Source: Collinsella aerofaciens
GTDB taxonomy: Bacteria > Actinomycetota > Coriobacteriia > Coriobacteriales > Coriobacteriaceae
NCBI RefSeq assembly: GCF_020181355.1
Contig: NZ_CP084004.1
Location: forward strand, 1,736,001-1,800,000
Direction of reading: 5' to 3'
Length of the DNA stretch: 64,000 bases
Under the pieces are notes generated by a model. That model did no database searches and had not been told where the DNA came from. It saw only the letters and a list, made by a program, of their open reading frames with translations. Both the position numbers and the translations under genes were made by a program. Of this stretch, positions 23,338 through 34,133 are shown one piece after another. Positions within the stretch are counted from its first letter, which is position 1, and each line of letters starts with the position of its first letter.

Positions 23338-25914
23338 ATGTGCGATTGCACAGATCATAAGGACGAGATTCCTGTTTACGACGCGCAGGCCATCGAGTCC
23401 CGGTGGATGAAGGCCTGGGAGGACTCCAACCTCTTTGCTGTCGACACCGACGACAGCAAGCCCAAGAAGTACGTGCTCGAGATGTTCCCGTATCCGTCGG
23501 GCGACCTGCACATGGGCCACGCGCGCAACTATACCATCGGCGATGCCATGGCCCGTCAGGCCCGCATGCGCGGCTATGACGTGCTGCATCCCATCGGCTT
23601 TGACGCCTTTGGCCTGCCTGCCGAGAACGCCGCCATCAAGCACAACACGCAGGCTGCCGCCTGGACGTATAAGAACATGGACCAGGCGCTCGCCACGATG
23701 AAGCGCATGGGCTTCTCCTACGATCTGGATCGCATGGTCAAGACCTGCAGCCCCGATTATTACCGCTGGGGCCAGTGGATCTTTGAGAAGATGTGGGAAA
23801 AGGGCCTGGTCTACCGCAAGAAGAACCCGGTCAACTGGTGCCCCACCTGCAAGACCGTTCTGGCTAACGAGCAGGTTACCGAGGGCAAGTGCTGGCGCTG
23901 CGGCACCGAGCCTGAGAAGCGCGACCTTGAGCAGTGGTACTACAAGATTACCGAGTACTCTCAGGAGCTGCTCGACGACCTGGAGAAGCTCCCCGGCTGG
24001 CCCGAGCGCGTTAAGCAGATGCAGGCCAACTGGATCGGTCGCTCCGAGGGCGCCGAGGTCGACTTTACCCTGTGCGACCAGGATGGCGAGCCCATCGAGG
24101 GCGATGAGGGCAAGATCACCGTCTTTACCACGCGTGCCGACACCCTTTTTGGCGTCTCCTTCTTTGTCCTGGCTCCCGAGTACGCCGGCCTGCATGAGCT
24201 CGTCGAGGGCACGGAGTACGAGGAGGCCGTCACCAAGATCGTCGAGGACTCCAAGCATATCTCTGCCGTCGAGCGTGCCCAGGGCACCCTCGAGAAGCAC
24301 GGTGCCTTTACGGGCCGCTATGTGGTAAACCCCGTCAACGGCGAGAAGGTCCCCGTGTGGGTTGCCGATTATGTCGTCGCCGACTACGGTACCGGTGCCG
24401 TCATGGCCGTTCCCTGTGGCGACCAGCGCGACTTTGAGTTTGCCCGTAAGTACGACCTGCCGATCGTGCCGATCATCCTAGACGATGACGATCGCGCTGC
24501 CGTCGAGGCCAGCGGCGAGACCATCGATACCTTCCATGCCGAGACCGTCGACTGGGATTGCGCTCACGCTGCCGAGGGCACCCTCGTCCAGTCCGGCAAG
24601 TACACCGGCATGCGCGGTGGTAAGCACTCCGAGGGCGAGGCTGCAATCGTGGCCGACCTCGAGGCCATGGGCTGTGGTCGTCGCAAGGTCGAGTTTCGTC
24701 TGCGCGACTGGCTCATCAGCCGCCAGCGCTATTGGGGCAACCCCATCCCGGCCATCCACTGCGAGCACTGCGGCATCGTGCCCGTACCCGAGGATCAGCT
24801 GCCGGTGACGCTGCCCGAGAACCTTGACCTGGGCGCAGGCGAGACCCTTGCCGAGTGCAAGGAGTTCTACGAGACCACCTGCCCGGTGTGCGGCCGCCCG
24901 GCCAAGCGTGAGACCGATACCATGGACACCTTCACCTGCTCCAGCTGGTATTACCTGCGCTATACCGATCCGCACAACACCAAGCTGCCCTTCTCCCGAG
25001 AGGCCGCCGACCGTTGGATGCCCGTCGATAACTACATTGGCGGCATCGAGCACGCCATTCTGCACCTGCTCTACAGTCGCTTCTTTACCAAGGCGCTGCG
25101 CGACCTGGGCCTGCTGAGCGTGGACGAGCCCTTCACCAACCTGCTGTGCCAGGGCATGGTCAAGGACGAGAACGGCGACACCATGTCCAAGTCCAAGGGC
25201 AATGTCGTGCCCCCGAGCTCGGTCATCGAGCCCTACGGCGCCGACACCATGCGTTTGGCGATCCTGTTTATCGCTCCGCCCGAGAAGGACTTCGACTGGG
25301 ATCCCAAGGCCGTTGAGGGCGCCAACCGCTTCATCAAGCGCGCCTGGCGTATCGTTTGGCAGCTCGTCCAGTCCGGTGACGCCAACGTGGCCTTCGACAA
25401 GTCCGCGCTCGACGAGGTTGCGATGAAGCTCTATCGCGAGCGTCACCGCACCATCGCCAAGTGCACCGAGGACTTCGATCGCGGCCAGTTCAACACCGCG
25501 ATCTCGGCCGTCATGGAGCTCGTCAACGCGGCGAGCGCCTACCTCAACGCCACCGAGGGTACCGCCCGCGACAAGGCGCTGTGCTACGGCGTGGCTAAGG
25601 ATATCGTGAGCGTCCTTGCCCCCATCTGCCCGTTCTGGGCCGACGAGCTGTGGCACGAGGCCCTCGGCTGCGAGGGCAACGCCTACACCGCCGCCTGGCC
25701 CGAGTTCGACCTGGCCGAGTCCGTTGAGGACACGGTGCAGATCGTGGTCCAGGTGCTCGGCAAGGTCCGCGGCCGCGTCGACGTTGCCCGCGATGCCTCC
25801 AACGAGGAGATGCAGGCTGCCGCCGAGGCCGCCGTCGCCAAGTGGCTCGAGGGCAAGACGGTCGTCAAGGCCATCTGCGTGCCCGGCAAGCTGGTCAACC
25901 TGGTGGTCAAGTAA
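23338..25914 (+). CDS. leuS: Leucyl-tRNA synthetase
   Basis: An 858-residue class I synthetase charging tRNA-Leu. The HIGH-type motif is HMGHARNY (near residue 60). Zinc-type cysteines occur in WCPTCK and CWRCG. The CP1 editing domain follows (TTRADTLFG, and [15 protein letters not shown]). A second cysteine pair lies in HCEHCG, and the KMSKS motif is TMSKSKGN (near residue 618). The anticodon-binding and C-terminal domains complete it. The ATG at 23338 is preceded by AAAGGAG; the frame stays open further upstream through the large inverted repeat, but that extension is not protein-like. A strong terminator follows the gene, so it is a single-gene unit. Confidence 0.97.
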   Translation: MCDCTDHKDEIPVYDAQAIESRWMKAWEDSNLFAVDTDDSKPKKYVLEMFPYPSGDLHMGHARNYTIGDAMARQARMRGYDVLHPIGFDAFGLPAENAAIKHNTQAAAWTYKNMDQALATMKRMGFSYDLDRMVKTCSPDYYRWGQWIFEKMWEKGLVYRKKNPVNWCPTCKTVLANEQVTEGKCWRCGTEPEKRDLEQWYYKITEYSQELLDDLEKLPGWPERVKQMQANWIGRSEGAEVDFTLCDQDGEPIEGDEGKITVFTTRADTLFGVSFFVLAPEYAGLHELVEGTEYEEAVTKIVEDSKHISAVERAQGTLEKHGAFTGRYVVNPVNGEKVPVWVADYVVADYGTGAVMAVPCGDQRDFEFARKYDLPIVPIILDDDDRAAVEASGETIDTFHAETVDWDCAHAAEGTLVQSGKYTGMRGGKHSEGEAAIVADLEAMGCGRRKVEFRLRDWLISRQRYWGNPIPAIHCEHCGIVPVPEDQLPVTLPENLDLGAGETLAECKEFYETTCPVCGRPAKRETDTMDTFTCSSWYYLRYTDPHNTKLPFSREAADRWMPVDNYIGGIEHAILHLLYSRFFTKALRDLGLLSVDEPFTNLLCQGMVKDENGDTMSKSKGNVVPPSSVIEPYGADTMRLAILFIAPPEKDFDWDPKAVEGANRFIKRAWRIVWQLVQSGDANVAFDKSALDEVAMKLYRERHRTIAKCTEDFDRGQFNTAISAVMELVNAASAYLNATEGTARDKALCYGVAKDIVSVLAPICPFWADELWHEALGCEGNAYTAAWPEFDLAESVEDTVQIVVQVLGKVRGRVDVARDASNEEMQAAAEAAVAKWLEGKTVVKAICVPGKLVNLVVK

Positions 25915-25941
25915 GCGCTGCGCGCAAAGCTGACATGCAAT

Positions 25942-25978
25942 AAACGAGGGACGGTCCGTTTGGGCCGTCCCTCGTTTT
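25942..25978 (+). terminator. Intrinsic terminator of leuS
   Basis: AAACGAGGGACGG (25942-25954) pairs with CCGTCCCTCGTTT (25965-25977), with a T run. Confidence 0.93.
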
Positions 25979-26065
25979 GCATGTACCTGCCATGGTGTCT
26001 TCGGTCAATTGTCCTATTCTTGTGGAGATGCTGTGGGCGCGCTGACCTGCGAATTTCTTTGACGC

Positions 26066-26094
26066 TTGCACGTTTTCGCAGGTATTGGTATAGT
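26066..26094 (+). promoter_or_regulatory. Promoter of the rimP-nusA-infB operon
   Basis: TTGCAC (26066-26071) and TATAGT (26089-26094) with a 17-base spacer. The start of transcription would be near 26101, upstream of a terminator hairpin and 72 bases before rimP. Confidence 0.6.
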
Positions 26095-26120
26095 TTGCTT
26101 GCAAATGAAGTTGTAATTGA

Positions 26121-26152
26121 AAGAAGTGGGGTTTCGGCCCCGCTTCTTTTTT
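26121..26152 (+). terminator. Attenuator-like terminator in the rimP leader
   Basis: AAGAAGTGGGG (26121-26131) pairs with CCCCGCTTCTT (26138-26148), loop TTTCGG, followed by six Ts overlapping the stem end. It lies between a promoter and rimP, so read-through must be controlled. NusA, encoded in the operon, affects termination and may control itself here; this is an inference. Confidence 0.8.
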
Positions 26153-26172
26153 GTATGGATGGAGGTGCCGCA

Positions 26173-26667
26173 ATGGTCAAAACTAAGACCGAGCAGGCGA
26201 TCATCGACGCGCTCGAGGCCGTTGCTCCCCAGCACGATGTCGACATCGTTGACGTCGAGCTCGTGGGTGCCACCAAGGCCCCCTGCGTGCGTGTGCGTAT
26301 CGAGGGTGCCGAGGGCCAGAGCCTGTCGCTCAATGACGTCACGGCCAACACCAAGTGGGTCGGCGATGTGATTGAGGAGCTCGACCCCATCTCTTCGAGC
26401 TATACGCTCGAGGTGTCGAGCCCGGGTATGGCGCGCCCGCTGCGCCGCCCGTGCGACTTTGCCCGCTTTGTGGGCGAGAACTGTGAGCTCACCTCCACCG
26501 CCACCGAGGGCCGTCGCAAGTACGCCGGCAAGATTGCCGCTTCGACCGAGACCGACGTGACCCTCGAGCTCGAGGACGGCGAGTCCGTCACCCTCGATTT
26601 CTCTGATGTTAAAAAGTGCAAGTTGAAGCCCACCTACGACTTCAAGCCCGCGAAGGAAGGAAAGTAA
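26173..26667 (+). CDS. rimP: Ribosome maturation factor RimP
   Basis: A 164-residue protein for assembly of the 30S subunit. The N-terminal domain (AIIDALEAVAPQHDVDIVDV) and the pattern SYTLEVSSPGMARPL typical of RimP are present, followed by a small beta-barrel with LELEDGESVTLDF. The ATG at 26173 has GGAGG eight bases upstream, which favours it over an ATG six codons earlier. It begins the run rimP-nusA-infB, a classic order. nusA starts one base after its stop codon. Confidence 0.93.
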   Translation: MVKTKTEQAIIDALEAVAPQHDVDIVDVELVGATKAPCVRVRIEGAEGQSLSLNDVTANTKWVGDVIEELDPISSSYTLEVSSPGMARPLRRPCDFARFVGENCELTSTATEGRRKYAGKIAASTETDVTLELEDGESVTLDFSDVKKCKLKPTYDFKPAKEGK

Positions 26668-26668
26668 G

Positions 26669-27916
26669 ATGGCAGCATCCGACATGATGTCCGCCCTGAT
26701 GGAGCTTTGCCAGGAGAAGCACATCGACCAGCTCTACCTGATCGACCGCCTGGAGCAGTCGCTCGCCAAGAGCTATGCCGAGATCCTGCATCTTGAGTGG
26801 GGCGCCAAGGTGACCATCGACCGCACCACCGGCAAGATCTACGTCTACCGCCTGGAGCCGATCGACGATTCCATGGACGAGGAGGGCAACTTCACCGAGT
26901 TCGAGGAGATCGACGTCACCCCCAAGAACACGAGCCGCATCGCTGCCCAGCACGCCAAGGCCGAGATCAACGCCATCGTGCGCAACTCCGCCCGCGAGCA
27001 GATCTACGAGGAGTTCTCCGGCCGCATCGGTGACCTCATCAGCGGTACCGTGCTGCAGTCCACGCCCGACTTCACGATCGTCAAGATTCGCGAAGGCGTC
27101 GAGGCCGAGCTGCCGCACTTCGATCAGCGCCGTTACGAGAACGAGCGCAACGAGCGTCCGATGGGCGAGCGCTACCTGCACAACCAGCACATCAAGGCCG
27201 TGATCATCGACGTTCGCGACCCCAACTCCAACCTGCAGCCGGTTCGTGGCGAGCACAGCCGTCCGCCGATTGTCATCTCCCGTACCCACCCCGAGCTCAT
27301 GCGTCGTCTGTTTGAGCAGGAGGTGCCCGAGATCTATGAGGGCACCGTCCAGATCAAGTCGATCGCCCGCGAGCCCGGCCAGCGCTCCAAGGTCGCCGTC
27401 CACTCGCTCGACGATCGCCTGGATCCCGTTGGCGCCTGCGTCGGCCCCAAGGGCAGCCGTGTTCGCGCCGTCGTGGGCGAGCTCCGTGGCGAGCGCGTCG
27501 ACGTCATCCTGTGGGATGCCGATCCGGCCGTCTACGTCGCCAACGCCCTGTCGCCCGCTAAGGTCACCCGCGTCCTCATCGACGAGGAGAAGGCCTACGC
27601 CGGCGTCATCGTGCCCGACGACCAGCTGTCCCTCGCCATCGGCAAGGAGGGCCAGAACGCCCGCCTCGCCGCGCGCCTGACCGGCTGGCACATCGACATC
27701 AAGTCCGAGACGCTTGCCGCCGACATCCTCAAGAACGTTCCCGTTCACGAGGAGCCCGCCGCCGACCTGATCGGTGACGAGGAGGACGAGGACGTCCGCC
27801 GCTGCGAGTACGTGTCCGAGGACGGTATCCAGTGCCGCAACCAGGCTCGTCCCGGCTCCCGTTTCTGCGGTGTCCACGACACCGACGCCTTCGATGATGC
27901 GGAGGACCTGATCTAG
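26669..27916 (+). CDS. nusA: Transcription factor NusA with a C-terminal Cys/His tail
   Basis: A 415-residue NusA, which binds RNA polymerase and governs pausing, termination and antitermination. It has the N-terminal polymerase-binding domain (residues 1-120), an S1 domain (about 130-200, [20 protein letters not shown]) and two KH domains (about 205-345; [20 protein letters not shown] and [20 protein letters not shown]). The last 40 residues carry [13 protein letters not shown] followed by FCGVHD, a CxnCxnCxxH pattern that could bind zinc. That tail is not part of the usual NusA. The small ylxR gene that commonly follows nusA is absent. The start ATG follows GGAAAG in the rimP end. Confidence 0.95.
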   Translation: MAASDMMSALMELCQEKHIDQLYLIDRLEQSLAKSYAEILHLEWGAKVTIDRTTGKIYVYRLEPIDDSMDEEGNFTEFEEIDVTPKNTSRIAAQHAKAEINAIVRNSAREQIYEEFSGRIGDLISGTVLQSTPDFTIVKIREGVEAELPHFDQRRYENERNERPMGERYLHNQHIKAVIIDVRDPNSNLQPVRGEHSRPPIVISRTHPELMRRLFEQEVPEIYEGTVQIKSIAREPGQRSKVAVHSLDDRLDPVGACVGPKGSRVRAVVGELRGERVDVILWDADPAVYVANALSPAKVTRVLIDEEKAYAGVIVPDDQLSLAIGKEGQNARLAARLTGWHIDIKSETLAADILKNVPVHEEPAADLIGDEEDEDVRRCEYVSEDGIQCRNQARPGSRFCGVHDTDAFDDAEDLI

Positions 27917-28007
27917 CGCGCGTTCGCGCCGGGCGGGTCCCGGCGCGTCTTCCACGCTCGTTCAGTCTCTAGGCACCCAAGGTGCCAGAAAGGGTAGGTG
28001 AAGTCAT
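27917..28007 (+). other. nusA-infB spacer with hairpin
   Basis: This 91-base gap has a GC-rich hairpin, GCGCCGGG with CCCGGCGC (about 27927-27947), and no gene where ylxR would often be. No T run follows, so transcription should pass into infB. Confidence 0.5.
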
Positions 28008-30722
28008 ATGGCAAAAGTCCGTGTGTCCACCCTGGCCAAAGAGTTCGGCATGACCTCCAAGGAACTGATGGGTCATCTTGCCGAAATGAAGATTCCCGCT
28101 AAGTCCGCTTCCTCCGCCCTGGAGGACGCTTACGTCGCCATGGTCCGCAAGCAGCTCGCCTCGGTGATCGAGGCCCGCGCCAAGGAAGTCGAGGCCGCCA
28201 AGCAGGCCGAGGAGGAGGCAGCCGCCGCCGAGGAGGCAGCGCGCGCTGCCGAGGCCGAGCGTGAGCGCATCGCCGCCGAGAAGGCACGCGAGGAGGAGCG
28301 CCGCCAGTTCGCCGCCGCCCAGGCTGCCGAGGAGGCCGCCCGTGCCGAGGCCGAGGCCAAGAAGAAGGCTGAGCAGGAGCGCCTTGCCCGCGAGAAGGAG
28401 GAGGCTGCCCGCGAGGCCCAGCGCCGCGCCGTTCCCGCTTCCGACTCCGGTTCGCGTTTCCGTTCGCTGCTCGACCAGATCGCCGCACAGGAGACTGTGC
28501 TCAAGGAGAAGAAGGACGCCGAGGAGAAGGCCAAGGCCGAGCGCGCTGCCGAGCGCGGCAACCGTCGTGGCGGCAACAACGACCGTCGCGGTGGCCGTCG
28601 TAACGATCGCAACGCCTCCGATAACAACTCCGAGCGCAACGCCTCCGAGAGCCGTCCGCACAGCCATCGCACCAATGCCAGCAACAACGTCGCTGCCGGC
28701 ATGGACTTCCCCAACCCCGACAAGCAGGGTAAGGGCAAGAAGCGCAAGGGCGGTCACAACAACGAAGAGGACCACTACAGCCGCATGGCTCGCGAGGCCG
28801 AGGAGTACAGCCGCGAGAAGGTGCTCGAGGAGGCTCGTGCCGCCGTCGAGGAGGCCTCTCGCGAGTCCACCGGTCGTCGCAAAAAGCGCAAGGAGAAGCG
28901 CGAGCGCGAGGCCGCAAAGGCTCAGGAGGAGCGCAAGATTGAGGAGGCGCTGGCCCAGGGCGTGAACCCCGAGGACCTCGACGCCATCAAGGTCTCCCAG
29001 GGCGTTACCGTCCAGGAGCTCGCCGAGGCGCTCGACGTTCCTGCCAACGACATCATCAAGCGCCTGTTCCTGCTGGGCACGCCGCTTACCATGACGCAGT
29101 CCATGTCCGACGACCTCGTCGAGCTCGTTGCCGACGACCTGGGCCGCCAGATCAAGATCATTACCCCCGAGGAGGAGAACACCTTCTCGTTCTACGACGA
29201 TCCCGCCGACCTTAAGCCGCGTGCCCCGGTCGTCACCGTCATGGGCCACGTCGACCACGGCAAGACGAGCCTCCTCGATGCCATCCGCCACACCGGCGTC
29301 GCTGCCGGCGAGGCGGGCGGCATTACCCAGGCCATCGGCGCTTCGCAGGTCATGATCAACGACCGCAAGATCACCTTCATCGATACCCCCGGTCACGCCA
29401 CCTTTACGGCCATGCGTGCCCGCGGCGCCAAGGTGACCGATATCGTCATTTTGATCGTGGCCGCCGATGACGGCGTCATGCCCCAGACCATCGAGTCGAT
29501 CAACCACGCCAAGGCCGCCGGCGTTCCCATCGTCGTCGCCGTCAACAAGATCGATAAGCCGGGTGCCAACCCCGACCGCGTGCGCCAGGAACTCACCGAG
29601 TACGGCATCATCCCCGAGGAGTGGGGCGGACAGAACATGTTCGTCAACATCTCGGCCAAGCAGAAGATCGGTATCGACGACCTGCTCGAGACCGTGCTGC
29701 TCCAGGCCGACGTGCTCGAGCTCAAGGCCAACCCCGATACGTTCGCATCGGGCAACGTCCTCGAGGCTAAGCTCGACAAGGGCCGCGGCTCGGTTGCCAC
29801 CGTGCTCGTGACCCGCGGTACCCTGCGCGTGGGCGACACGCTGGTCGCCGGCCTCACCTATGGCCGCGTCCGTGCCATGCTCGACCCCAAGGGCAACGCC
29901 GTCACCGAGGCCGGTCCCTCCGACGCCGTCGAGATCTTGGGCCTGCAGTCCGTCCCCAACGCCGGCGATGAGTTCCGCGTGTTCGAGGACGAGCGCGAGG
30001 CGCGTGCGCTGGCCGACGAGCGTTCGCTCAAGGCCCGTATCGAGGAGCAGAGCCGCGTGAAGCACGTGACGCTCGAGAACCTCTTCGAGACCATCGCCGA
30101 CGCCGAGGTCAAGGAGCTCAACCTGATCATCAAGGCCGACGTCCAGGGCTCCATCGAGGCCCTTCAGGACTCTCTCGACAAGATGGATCAGTCCGAGGTG
30201 CGTATCAACACGATCCACTCCGCCGTTGGTGCCATCAACGAGACCGACGTCGTCCTGGCCGACGCCTCCAACGCCATCATCATCGGCTTTGGCGTCCGTC
30301 CCGACGGCAAGGCCCGCTCCGCTGCCGAGCGCGAGGGCGTCGAGATCCGTTGCTACGACGTCATCTACAAGTGCCTCGAGGACCTCGACGCTGCTCGCAT
30401 CGGTATGCTCAAGCCCACCGAGGTCGAGGTCTCCACGGGTACTGCGACCGTTCTGGACACCTTCAAGGTGCCCAAGGTCGGCATCGCCGCCGGTGTCCGC
30501 GTCGAAGAGGGCGAGATCGCCGCGACCGATTCTGTGCGCCTGGTGCGCGACGGCATCGTGGTCTTCAACGGTAAAATCGCCTCGATGCGCCACTACAAGG
30601 ACGAGGCCAAGAGCCTCAAGAGCGGCTCCGAGGGCGGTATTGGCCTGGAGAACTTCCAGGACATCAAGCCTGGCGACACCATTGAGGGCTACCGCATCGA
30701 CCAGGTTGCCCGTACCGAGTAG
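28008..30722 (+). CDS. infB: Translation initiation factor IF-2
   Basis: A 904-residue IF-2, the GTPase that brings initiator tRNA to the 30S subunit. The N-terminus starts with an IF2_N domain ([19 protein letters not shown]). A long alanine/glutamate-rich charged region (about residues 45-300) follows, then a second IF2_N domain ([20 protein letters not shown]). The GTPase domain has [13 protein letters not shown] near residue 412, DTPGHATF and NKIDKPG. The C-terminal domains II to IV follow. AGGTGAAG precedes the ATG. The low-complexity N-terminal part is common in high-GC bacteria. Confidence 0.97.
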   Translation: MAKVRVSTLAKEFGMTSKELMGHLAEMKIPAKSASSALEDAYVAMVRKQLASVIEARAKEVEAAKQAEEEAAAAEEAARAAEAERERIAAEKAREEERRQFAAAQAAEEAARAEAEAKKKAEQERLAREKEEAAREAQRRAVPASDSGSRFRSLLDQIAAQETVLKEKKDAEEKAKAERAAERGNRRGGNNDRRGGRRNDRNASDNNSERNASESRPHSHRTNASNNVAAGMDFPNPDKQGKGKKRKGGHNNEEDHYSRMAREAEEYSREKVLEEARAAVEEASRESTGRRKKRKEKREREAAKAQEERKIEEALAQGVNPEDLDAIKVSQGVTVQELAEALDVPANDIIKRLFLLGTPLTMTQSMSDDLVELVADDLGRQIKIITPEEENTFSFYDDPADLKPRAPVVTVMGHVDHGKTSLLDAIRHTGVAAGEAGGITQAIGASQVMINDRKITFIDTPGHATFTAMRARGAKVTDIVILIVAADDGVMPQTIESINHAKAAGVPIVVAVNKIDKPGANPDRVRQELTEYGIIPEEWGGQNMFVNISAKQKIGIDDLLETVLLQADVLELKANPDTFASGNVLEAKLDKGRGSVATVLVTRGTLRVGDTLVAGLTYGRVRAMLDPKGNAVTEAGPSDAVEILGLQSVPNAGDEFRVFEDEREARALADERSLKARIEEQSRVKHVTLENLFETIADAEVKELNLIIKADVQGSIEALQDSLDKMDQSEVRINTIHSAVGAINETDVVLADASNAIIIGFGVRPDGKARSAAEREGVEIRCYDVIYKCLEDLDAARIGMLKPTEVEVSTGTATVLDTFKVPKVGIAAGVRVEEGEIAATDSVRLVRDGIVVFNGKIASMRHYKDEAKSLKSGSEGGIGLENFQDIKPGDTIEGYRIDQVARTE

Positions 30723-30734
30723 GGGGGTAGCGCT

Positions 30735-31145
30735 ATGAAGCAAACGCAGGCAACCCGCCGTCTGGGCGAGCAGCTTCGCGAGAAGCTCGGTTATATCCTG
30801 CTCTTTGAGGTTTCCGATCCGCGTCTCGACCTGGTCACCTTGACCGCGGTCGAGGTCGCGGTGGACCGTTCGTTCGCGCGCGTGTACGTGTCGTGCGACG
30901 CGAGCCGCTACGAGGAGGTCATGGAGGCGCTCGCCAGCGCCAAGGGCCGCATTCGTAGCCTGTTGGCCCGCTCGCTCGATTGGCGCGTCACGCCCGAGCT
31001 CGATTTTCGCATCGATCGCTCGACCGATGAGGCCGAGCGCATCACGCGCGCGCTGGAAAACGTTCCCGCCACGCTTGCGATCGAAAAGGACGAGGACGGC
31101 TATCCCATAGCGGATGCCGCCCAGGAGGCAGCTTTAGATGAGTAA
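30735..31145 (+). CDS. rbfA: Ribosome-binding factor A
   Basis: A 136-residue protein that helps 16S rRNA processing in the 30S subunit. The family pattern is clear: RRLGEQLREKLGYILLFEVS at the N-terminus, then VTLTAVEVAVDRSFARVYVS and the LDWRVTPELDFRIDRSTDEA stretch near the end of the KH-like fold. AGGGGGG lies before the ATG. Its last codons overlap the next gene by eight bases, which implies translational coupling. It sits in its classic place after infB. Confidence 0.94.
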   Translation: MKQTQATRRLGEQLREKLGYILLFEVSDPRLDLVTLTAVEVAVDRSFARVYVSCDASRYEEVMEALASAKGRIRSLLARSLDWRVTPELDFRIDRSTDEAERITRALENVPATLAIEKDEDGYPIADAAQEAALDE

Positions 31146-32181
31146 TTCCGCCGACCTCGCATCGTGCGAGTCTGCAGATATTCAGCGACGCATCCTCGAG
31201 CTCATCGAGGGTGCGTCCTCCATTGCGATTTCGGGACATACGTCTCCCGATGGTGACGCCCTGGGCTCCGTGCTGGGTCTGGGCTTATCGCTTATGAAGT
31301 TTTTCCCCAACAAGGACATTGCCCTGCTGCTGGCAGACGATGACCCGGTTCCGCGCATCTACCGCTTTATGGAGGGCGCCGACCGTCTGGTGCCCGCATC
31401 TGCGTATACCGGCAATCCGGACCTTTTCATCTCGGTGGACGTGCCGGTCGTCGAGCGTCTGAACAACTCCGCTGAGGTGCTCCGCCGCTCGTCTCATGTG
31501 GTGTGCTTCGATCACCATCCGGCGCGTGAGGAATTTGCCGAGCTGAGCCTGAGGTGCGTCGGCGCCGCGGCCTGCGCCATGATCATCGACCGCTTTTTAG
31601 ACAATTGCGGCATTGTGGCTCGCAACGGTGTCGCGACCTGCCTGCTGTGCGGCCTGGTGACCGATACCGGTCGTTTTCAGTACCAAAACGCCGATGCTGC
31701 TGCGTTCCATGCCGCCTCGCGCCTGGTCGCGCACGGTGCCGATCCGGCGCGCGTCGCGCTCGAGGTCTACCAGAGCATGCGCGTAGAGTTCTTGCATCTC
31801 AAGTCCATCGTTATGGGTCGTATCAAGACCGTGGCGCACGGTCGTGTGGCATATAGTTATGCGTACCAGAGCGACCTCGAGGCCTGCGGCGTCACTTCGG
31901 ATGAGTGCGACGGTCTGGTCGATGTGGTGCGTTCGGTGATGGGCGTTGAGGTCTGCCTGTTCCTAAAGGGCATCGAGGGCGATACCAAGGTGCGCGGCAA
32001 CCTGCGCTCCAAGGGTGACCTCGATGTGTCCGAGATCGCTGCCAACTTTGGCGGTGGCGGGCATCATGCCGCCGCCGGCTTTTCCAACAACGGAACGATT
32101 CGCGAGACGCTCGCCGTGGCACTTCCCATGCTGGCCGAGCTGGTGGGGGAGGATCCCGCTTCGGTGACCGTCGAGCTCTAA
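31138..32181 (+). CDS. nrnA: DHH/DHHA1 phosphoesterase (NrnA-type oligoribonuclease/pAp phosphatase)
   Basis: A 347-residue protein of the DHH family. The motifs are SGHTSPDGDALGSVLGLG (residues about 34-51), the DVPV motif, FDHHPAR (about 122-128) and TDTGRFQYQN. The C-terminal DHHA1 domain ends in FGGGGHHAAAGF. NrnA-type enzymes degrade very short RNAs and dephosphorylate pAp. The gene overlaps rbfA and lies before truB, the order usual in Gram-positive bacteria. The start ATG (ATGAGTAA) coincides with the rbfA end. Function is assigned by family; whether it prefers nanoRNA, pAp or cyclic dinucleotides is not visible. Confidence 0.9.
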   Translation: MSNSADLASCESADIQRRILELIEGASSIAISGHTSPDGDALGSVLGLGLSLMKFFPNKDIALLLADDDPVPRIYRFMEGADRLVPASAYTGNPDLFISVDVPVVERLNNSAEVLRRSSHVVCFDHHPAREEFAELSLRCVGAAACAMIIDRFLDNCGIVARNGVATCLLCGLVTDTGRFQYQNADAAAFHAASRLVAHGADPARVALEVYQSMRVEFLHLKSIVMGRIKTVAHGRVAYSYAYQSDLEACGVTSDECDGLVDVVRSVMGVEVCLFLKGIEGDTKVRGNLRSKGDLDVSEIAANFGGGGHHAAAGFSNNGTIRETLAVALPMLAELVGEDPASVTVEL

Positions 32182-32196
32182 CATTTTGGATGGTAC

Positions 32197-33129
32197 ATGG
32201 CTCGTCGTACGCCTTCACAACTGAATATGCTGCTCGCTGTCGATAAGCCGGTGGGCTGCACGTCCCACGATGTGGTCTCGCAGTGCCGACGCGCCCTCCA
32301 TGAGCGACGCGTCGGCCATGCCGGTACGCTCGACCCCATGGCCTCGGGTGTCATGGTGGTGGGCGTCGGCCAGGCGACCCGTCTGCTGGGCATGCTAACC
32401 CTCGATACCAAAAGCTATGTCGCCGACATTTCGTTTGGCGTCGAGACCAATACCGATGACGCGGAGGGCGAGGCCGTCCGCACGGTACCCGTTGCCCCCG
32501 AGCTGCACGATCTCGCTTACGCTCGTGAGCAGCTGGCCGCTATGCTTGGCCCGCAGTTGCAGGTGCCGCCAGCTTTTTCGGCCATCTCGGTCAATGGCGT
32601 TCGTGCCTATAAGAGTGCTCGCGAGGGCAATGCGGTAGACTTGCCTCCGCGCCCCGTCGAGGTCTATGCCGCCGACCTGATCGCCGTGAGCGGCGAGGGC
32701 GAAACGTGCGTCTGGACCGTGGCCTTTTCGGTAAGCAAAGGCACCTACATTCGTGCGCTTGCTCGCGATCTGGGTCGCGCCTGCGATAGTGCTGCGCATA
32801 TTTCCGCGCTGCGCCGTACGGCCTCCGGCGTGGTTTCCATTGGCGCCTGTCATGCGGTTGAGGAACTCTCTGCCGAGTCCGCTGTCGGCTTCGCTCTGGA
32901 TCCCATCGCCGCCCTTGGTGCCACGCGTGTCGATTTGCTGGGTAATCTTGCAGACGACCTGCTTTGTGGTCGCCGCATTCCCGTTGAACGCGCGCTTGCG
33001 GATTTCGATATGGCGAAGGCGCCGTTCGCGCTCGTGCTCGATGGGGGATTGAAGGCGCTTGCTCGTATCGAGGGCGGCCGCTTTGTGATGGAGCACGTCT
33101 TTCCGCAGGCGATCGGCGGTGTTCGATGA
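32197..33129 (+). CDS. truB: tRNA pseudouridine-55 synthase
   Basis: A 310-residue TruB, which makes pseudouridine 55 in the T-loop of tRNAs. The N-terminal LLAVDKPVGCTSHDVV, the catalytic RVGHAGTLDPMASG (aspartate near residue 48) and CVWTVAFSVSKGTYIRALAR follow the family order. The C-terminus is a PUA-like region. The stop overlaps the ribF start by four bases. A weak GGATGG precedes the ATG at 32197. It belongs to the rimP-infB run. Confidence 0.95.
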   Translation: MARRTPSQLNMLLAVDKPVGCTSHDVVSQCRRALHERRVGHAGTLDPMASGVMVVGVGQATRLLGMLTLDTKSYVADISFGVETNTDDAEGEAVRTVPVAPELHDLAYAREQLAAMLGPQLQVPPAFSAISVNGVRAYKSAREGNAVDLPPRPVEVYAADLIAVSGEGETCVWTVAFSVSKGTYIRALARDLGRACDSAAHISALRRTASGVVSIGACHAVEELSAESAVGFALDPIAALGATRVDLLGNLADDLLCGRRIPVERALADFDMAKAPFALVLDGGLKALARIEGGRFVMEHVFPQAIGGVR

Positions 33130-34133
33130 TGCTGGCGCCTCACGAGCTCGCGCGTATCTTTTTCGCGGGTGAGTTGGATGAGGCCCCTATCGTTTCTGCC
33201 GATGCATTTGATGGGTGCGAGTTCTTGGGTGCCGCTTCAATCGCCATTGGCGTGTTTGATGGCGTACATCGTGGGCACCAAGAGCTGATCGATGCGGTTA
33301 TTCGCGATGCGCATGATCACGGCAGCAAAGCGGTCGTGATTACTTTCGATCCTGACCCGGACGTCGTGGTGAGTCCTTCGCCCGCTCAAAAATTGATGAC
33401 GACGGCTGACCGCCTGCATGCCCTGGCCCAAACCGGGGTCGATGCGGTGGTGGCCGTTCCCTTTACGTCTGCCGTGGCGGCACTCGACCATGTCGGGTTT
33501 CTGGCGCTTTTGTCGCGCGTTGTCGACATTCGCTCCATTCGTGTCGGCAGCGACTTTAGGCTCGGCCGCGGCGGCGCTTCGGGCGTTGCCGAGATGCGCG
33601 CCTGGGGCGCTGAGCGTGGGGTTGACGTTTACGGTCACGACCTGCTCTGCGTTAACGGGCAGACCGTCTGCGCCACGCGCGTCCGCCATGAGCTGGGTCA
33701 GGGTCATGTGGAGCTGGCTGCCGAGCTTCTCGGCCGTCCCTATATGCTGCGCGGCGTTGTGGCGGCTGGCCGTCACGAGGGCTCCGACATGGGCTTTCCC
33801 ACGGCAAACATCCAGGTGCCCGACGGCATCCAGGTGCCTGCCGATGGCGTCTATGAGGGTCTGGTGCTGGTCGACGATACCGTATGGCCCGCTGCCGTTA
33901 ATGTCGGCCTGCCGCCGACCTATGCCGATGATGCCGCCTCGGCGCATCTCGAGGCCAACTTGATCGGCTATGCGGGCGACCTGTATGGCGCCTCGGTGTC
34001 GCTGGCGTTTACGCGCTGGCTGCGTCCGTCTCGCGTGTTCGATTCCCTGGACGAGTTGATCGCGACCGTCGAGGGTAATATCGACGATATTCTTCATAAC
34101 TTGGGTGAGCAGGGGGTGAGTATCCGTGATTAG
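33126..34133 (+). CDS. ribF: Bifunctional riboflavin kinase / FAD synthetase
   Basis: A 335-residue enzyme making FMN and FAD from riboflavin. The N-terminal nucleotidyltransferase domain has IGVFDGVHRGHQELID (near residue 38) and SDFRLGRGG. The C-terminal flavokinase domain has RPYMLRGVVAAGRHEGSDMG, then FPTANIQVP, and the GVYEGLVLVDD segment. ATGATG begins the gene, overlapping truB. The stop overlaps the dnaG start by eight bases. Its place after truB is conserved across many bacteria. Confidence 0.94.
   Translation: MMLAPHELARIFFAGELDEAPIVSADAFDGCEFLGAASIAIGVFDGVHRGHQELIDAVIRDAHDHGSKAVVITFDPDPDVVVSPSPAQKLMTTADRLHALAQTGVDAVVAVPFTSAVAALDHVGFLALLSRVVDIRSIRVGSDFRLGRGGASGVAEMRAWGAERGVDVYGHDLLCVNGQTVCATRVRHELGQGHVELAAELLGRPYMLRGVVAAGRHEGSDMGFPTANIQVPDGIQVPADGVYEGLVLVDDTVWPAAVNVGLPPTYADDAASAHLEANLIGYAGDLYGASVSLAFTRWLRPSRVFDSLDELIATVEGNIDDILHNLGEQGVSIRD

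Noticed and set aside
27969-30743. 924-codon open frame on the minus strand across infB
   Set aside because: It is a shadow of the GC-rich infB frame; its translation is low-complexity and repetitive, and infB on the plus strand explains the region fully.
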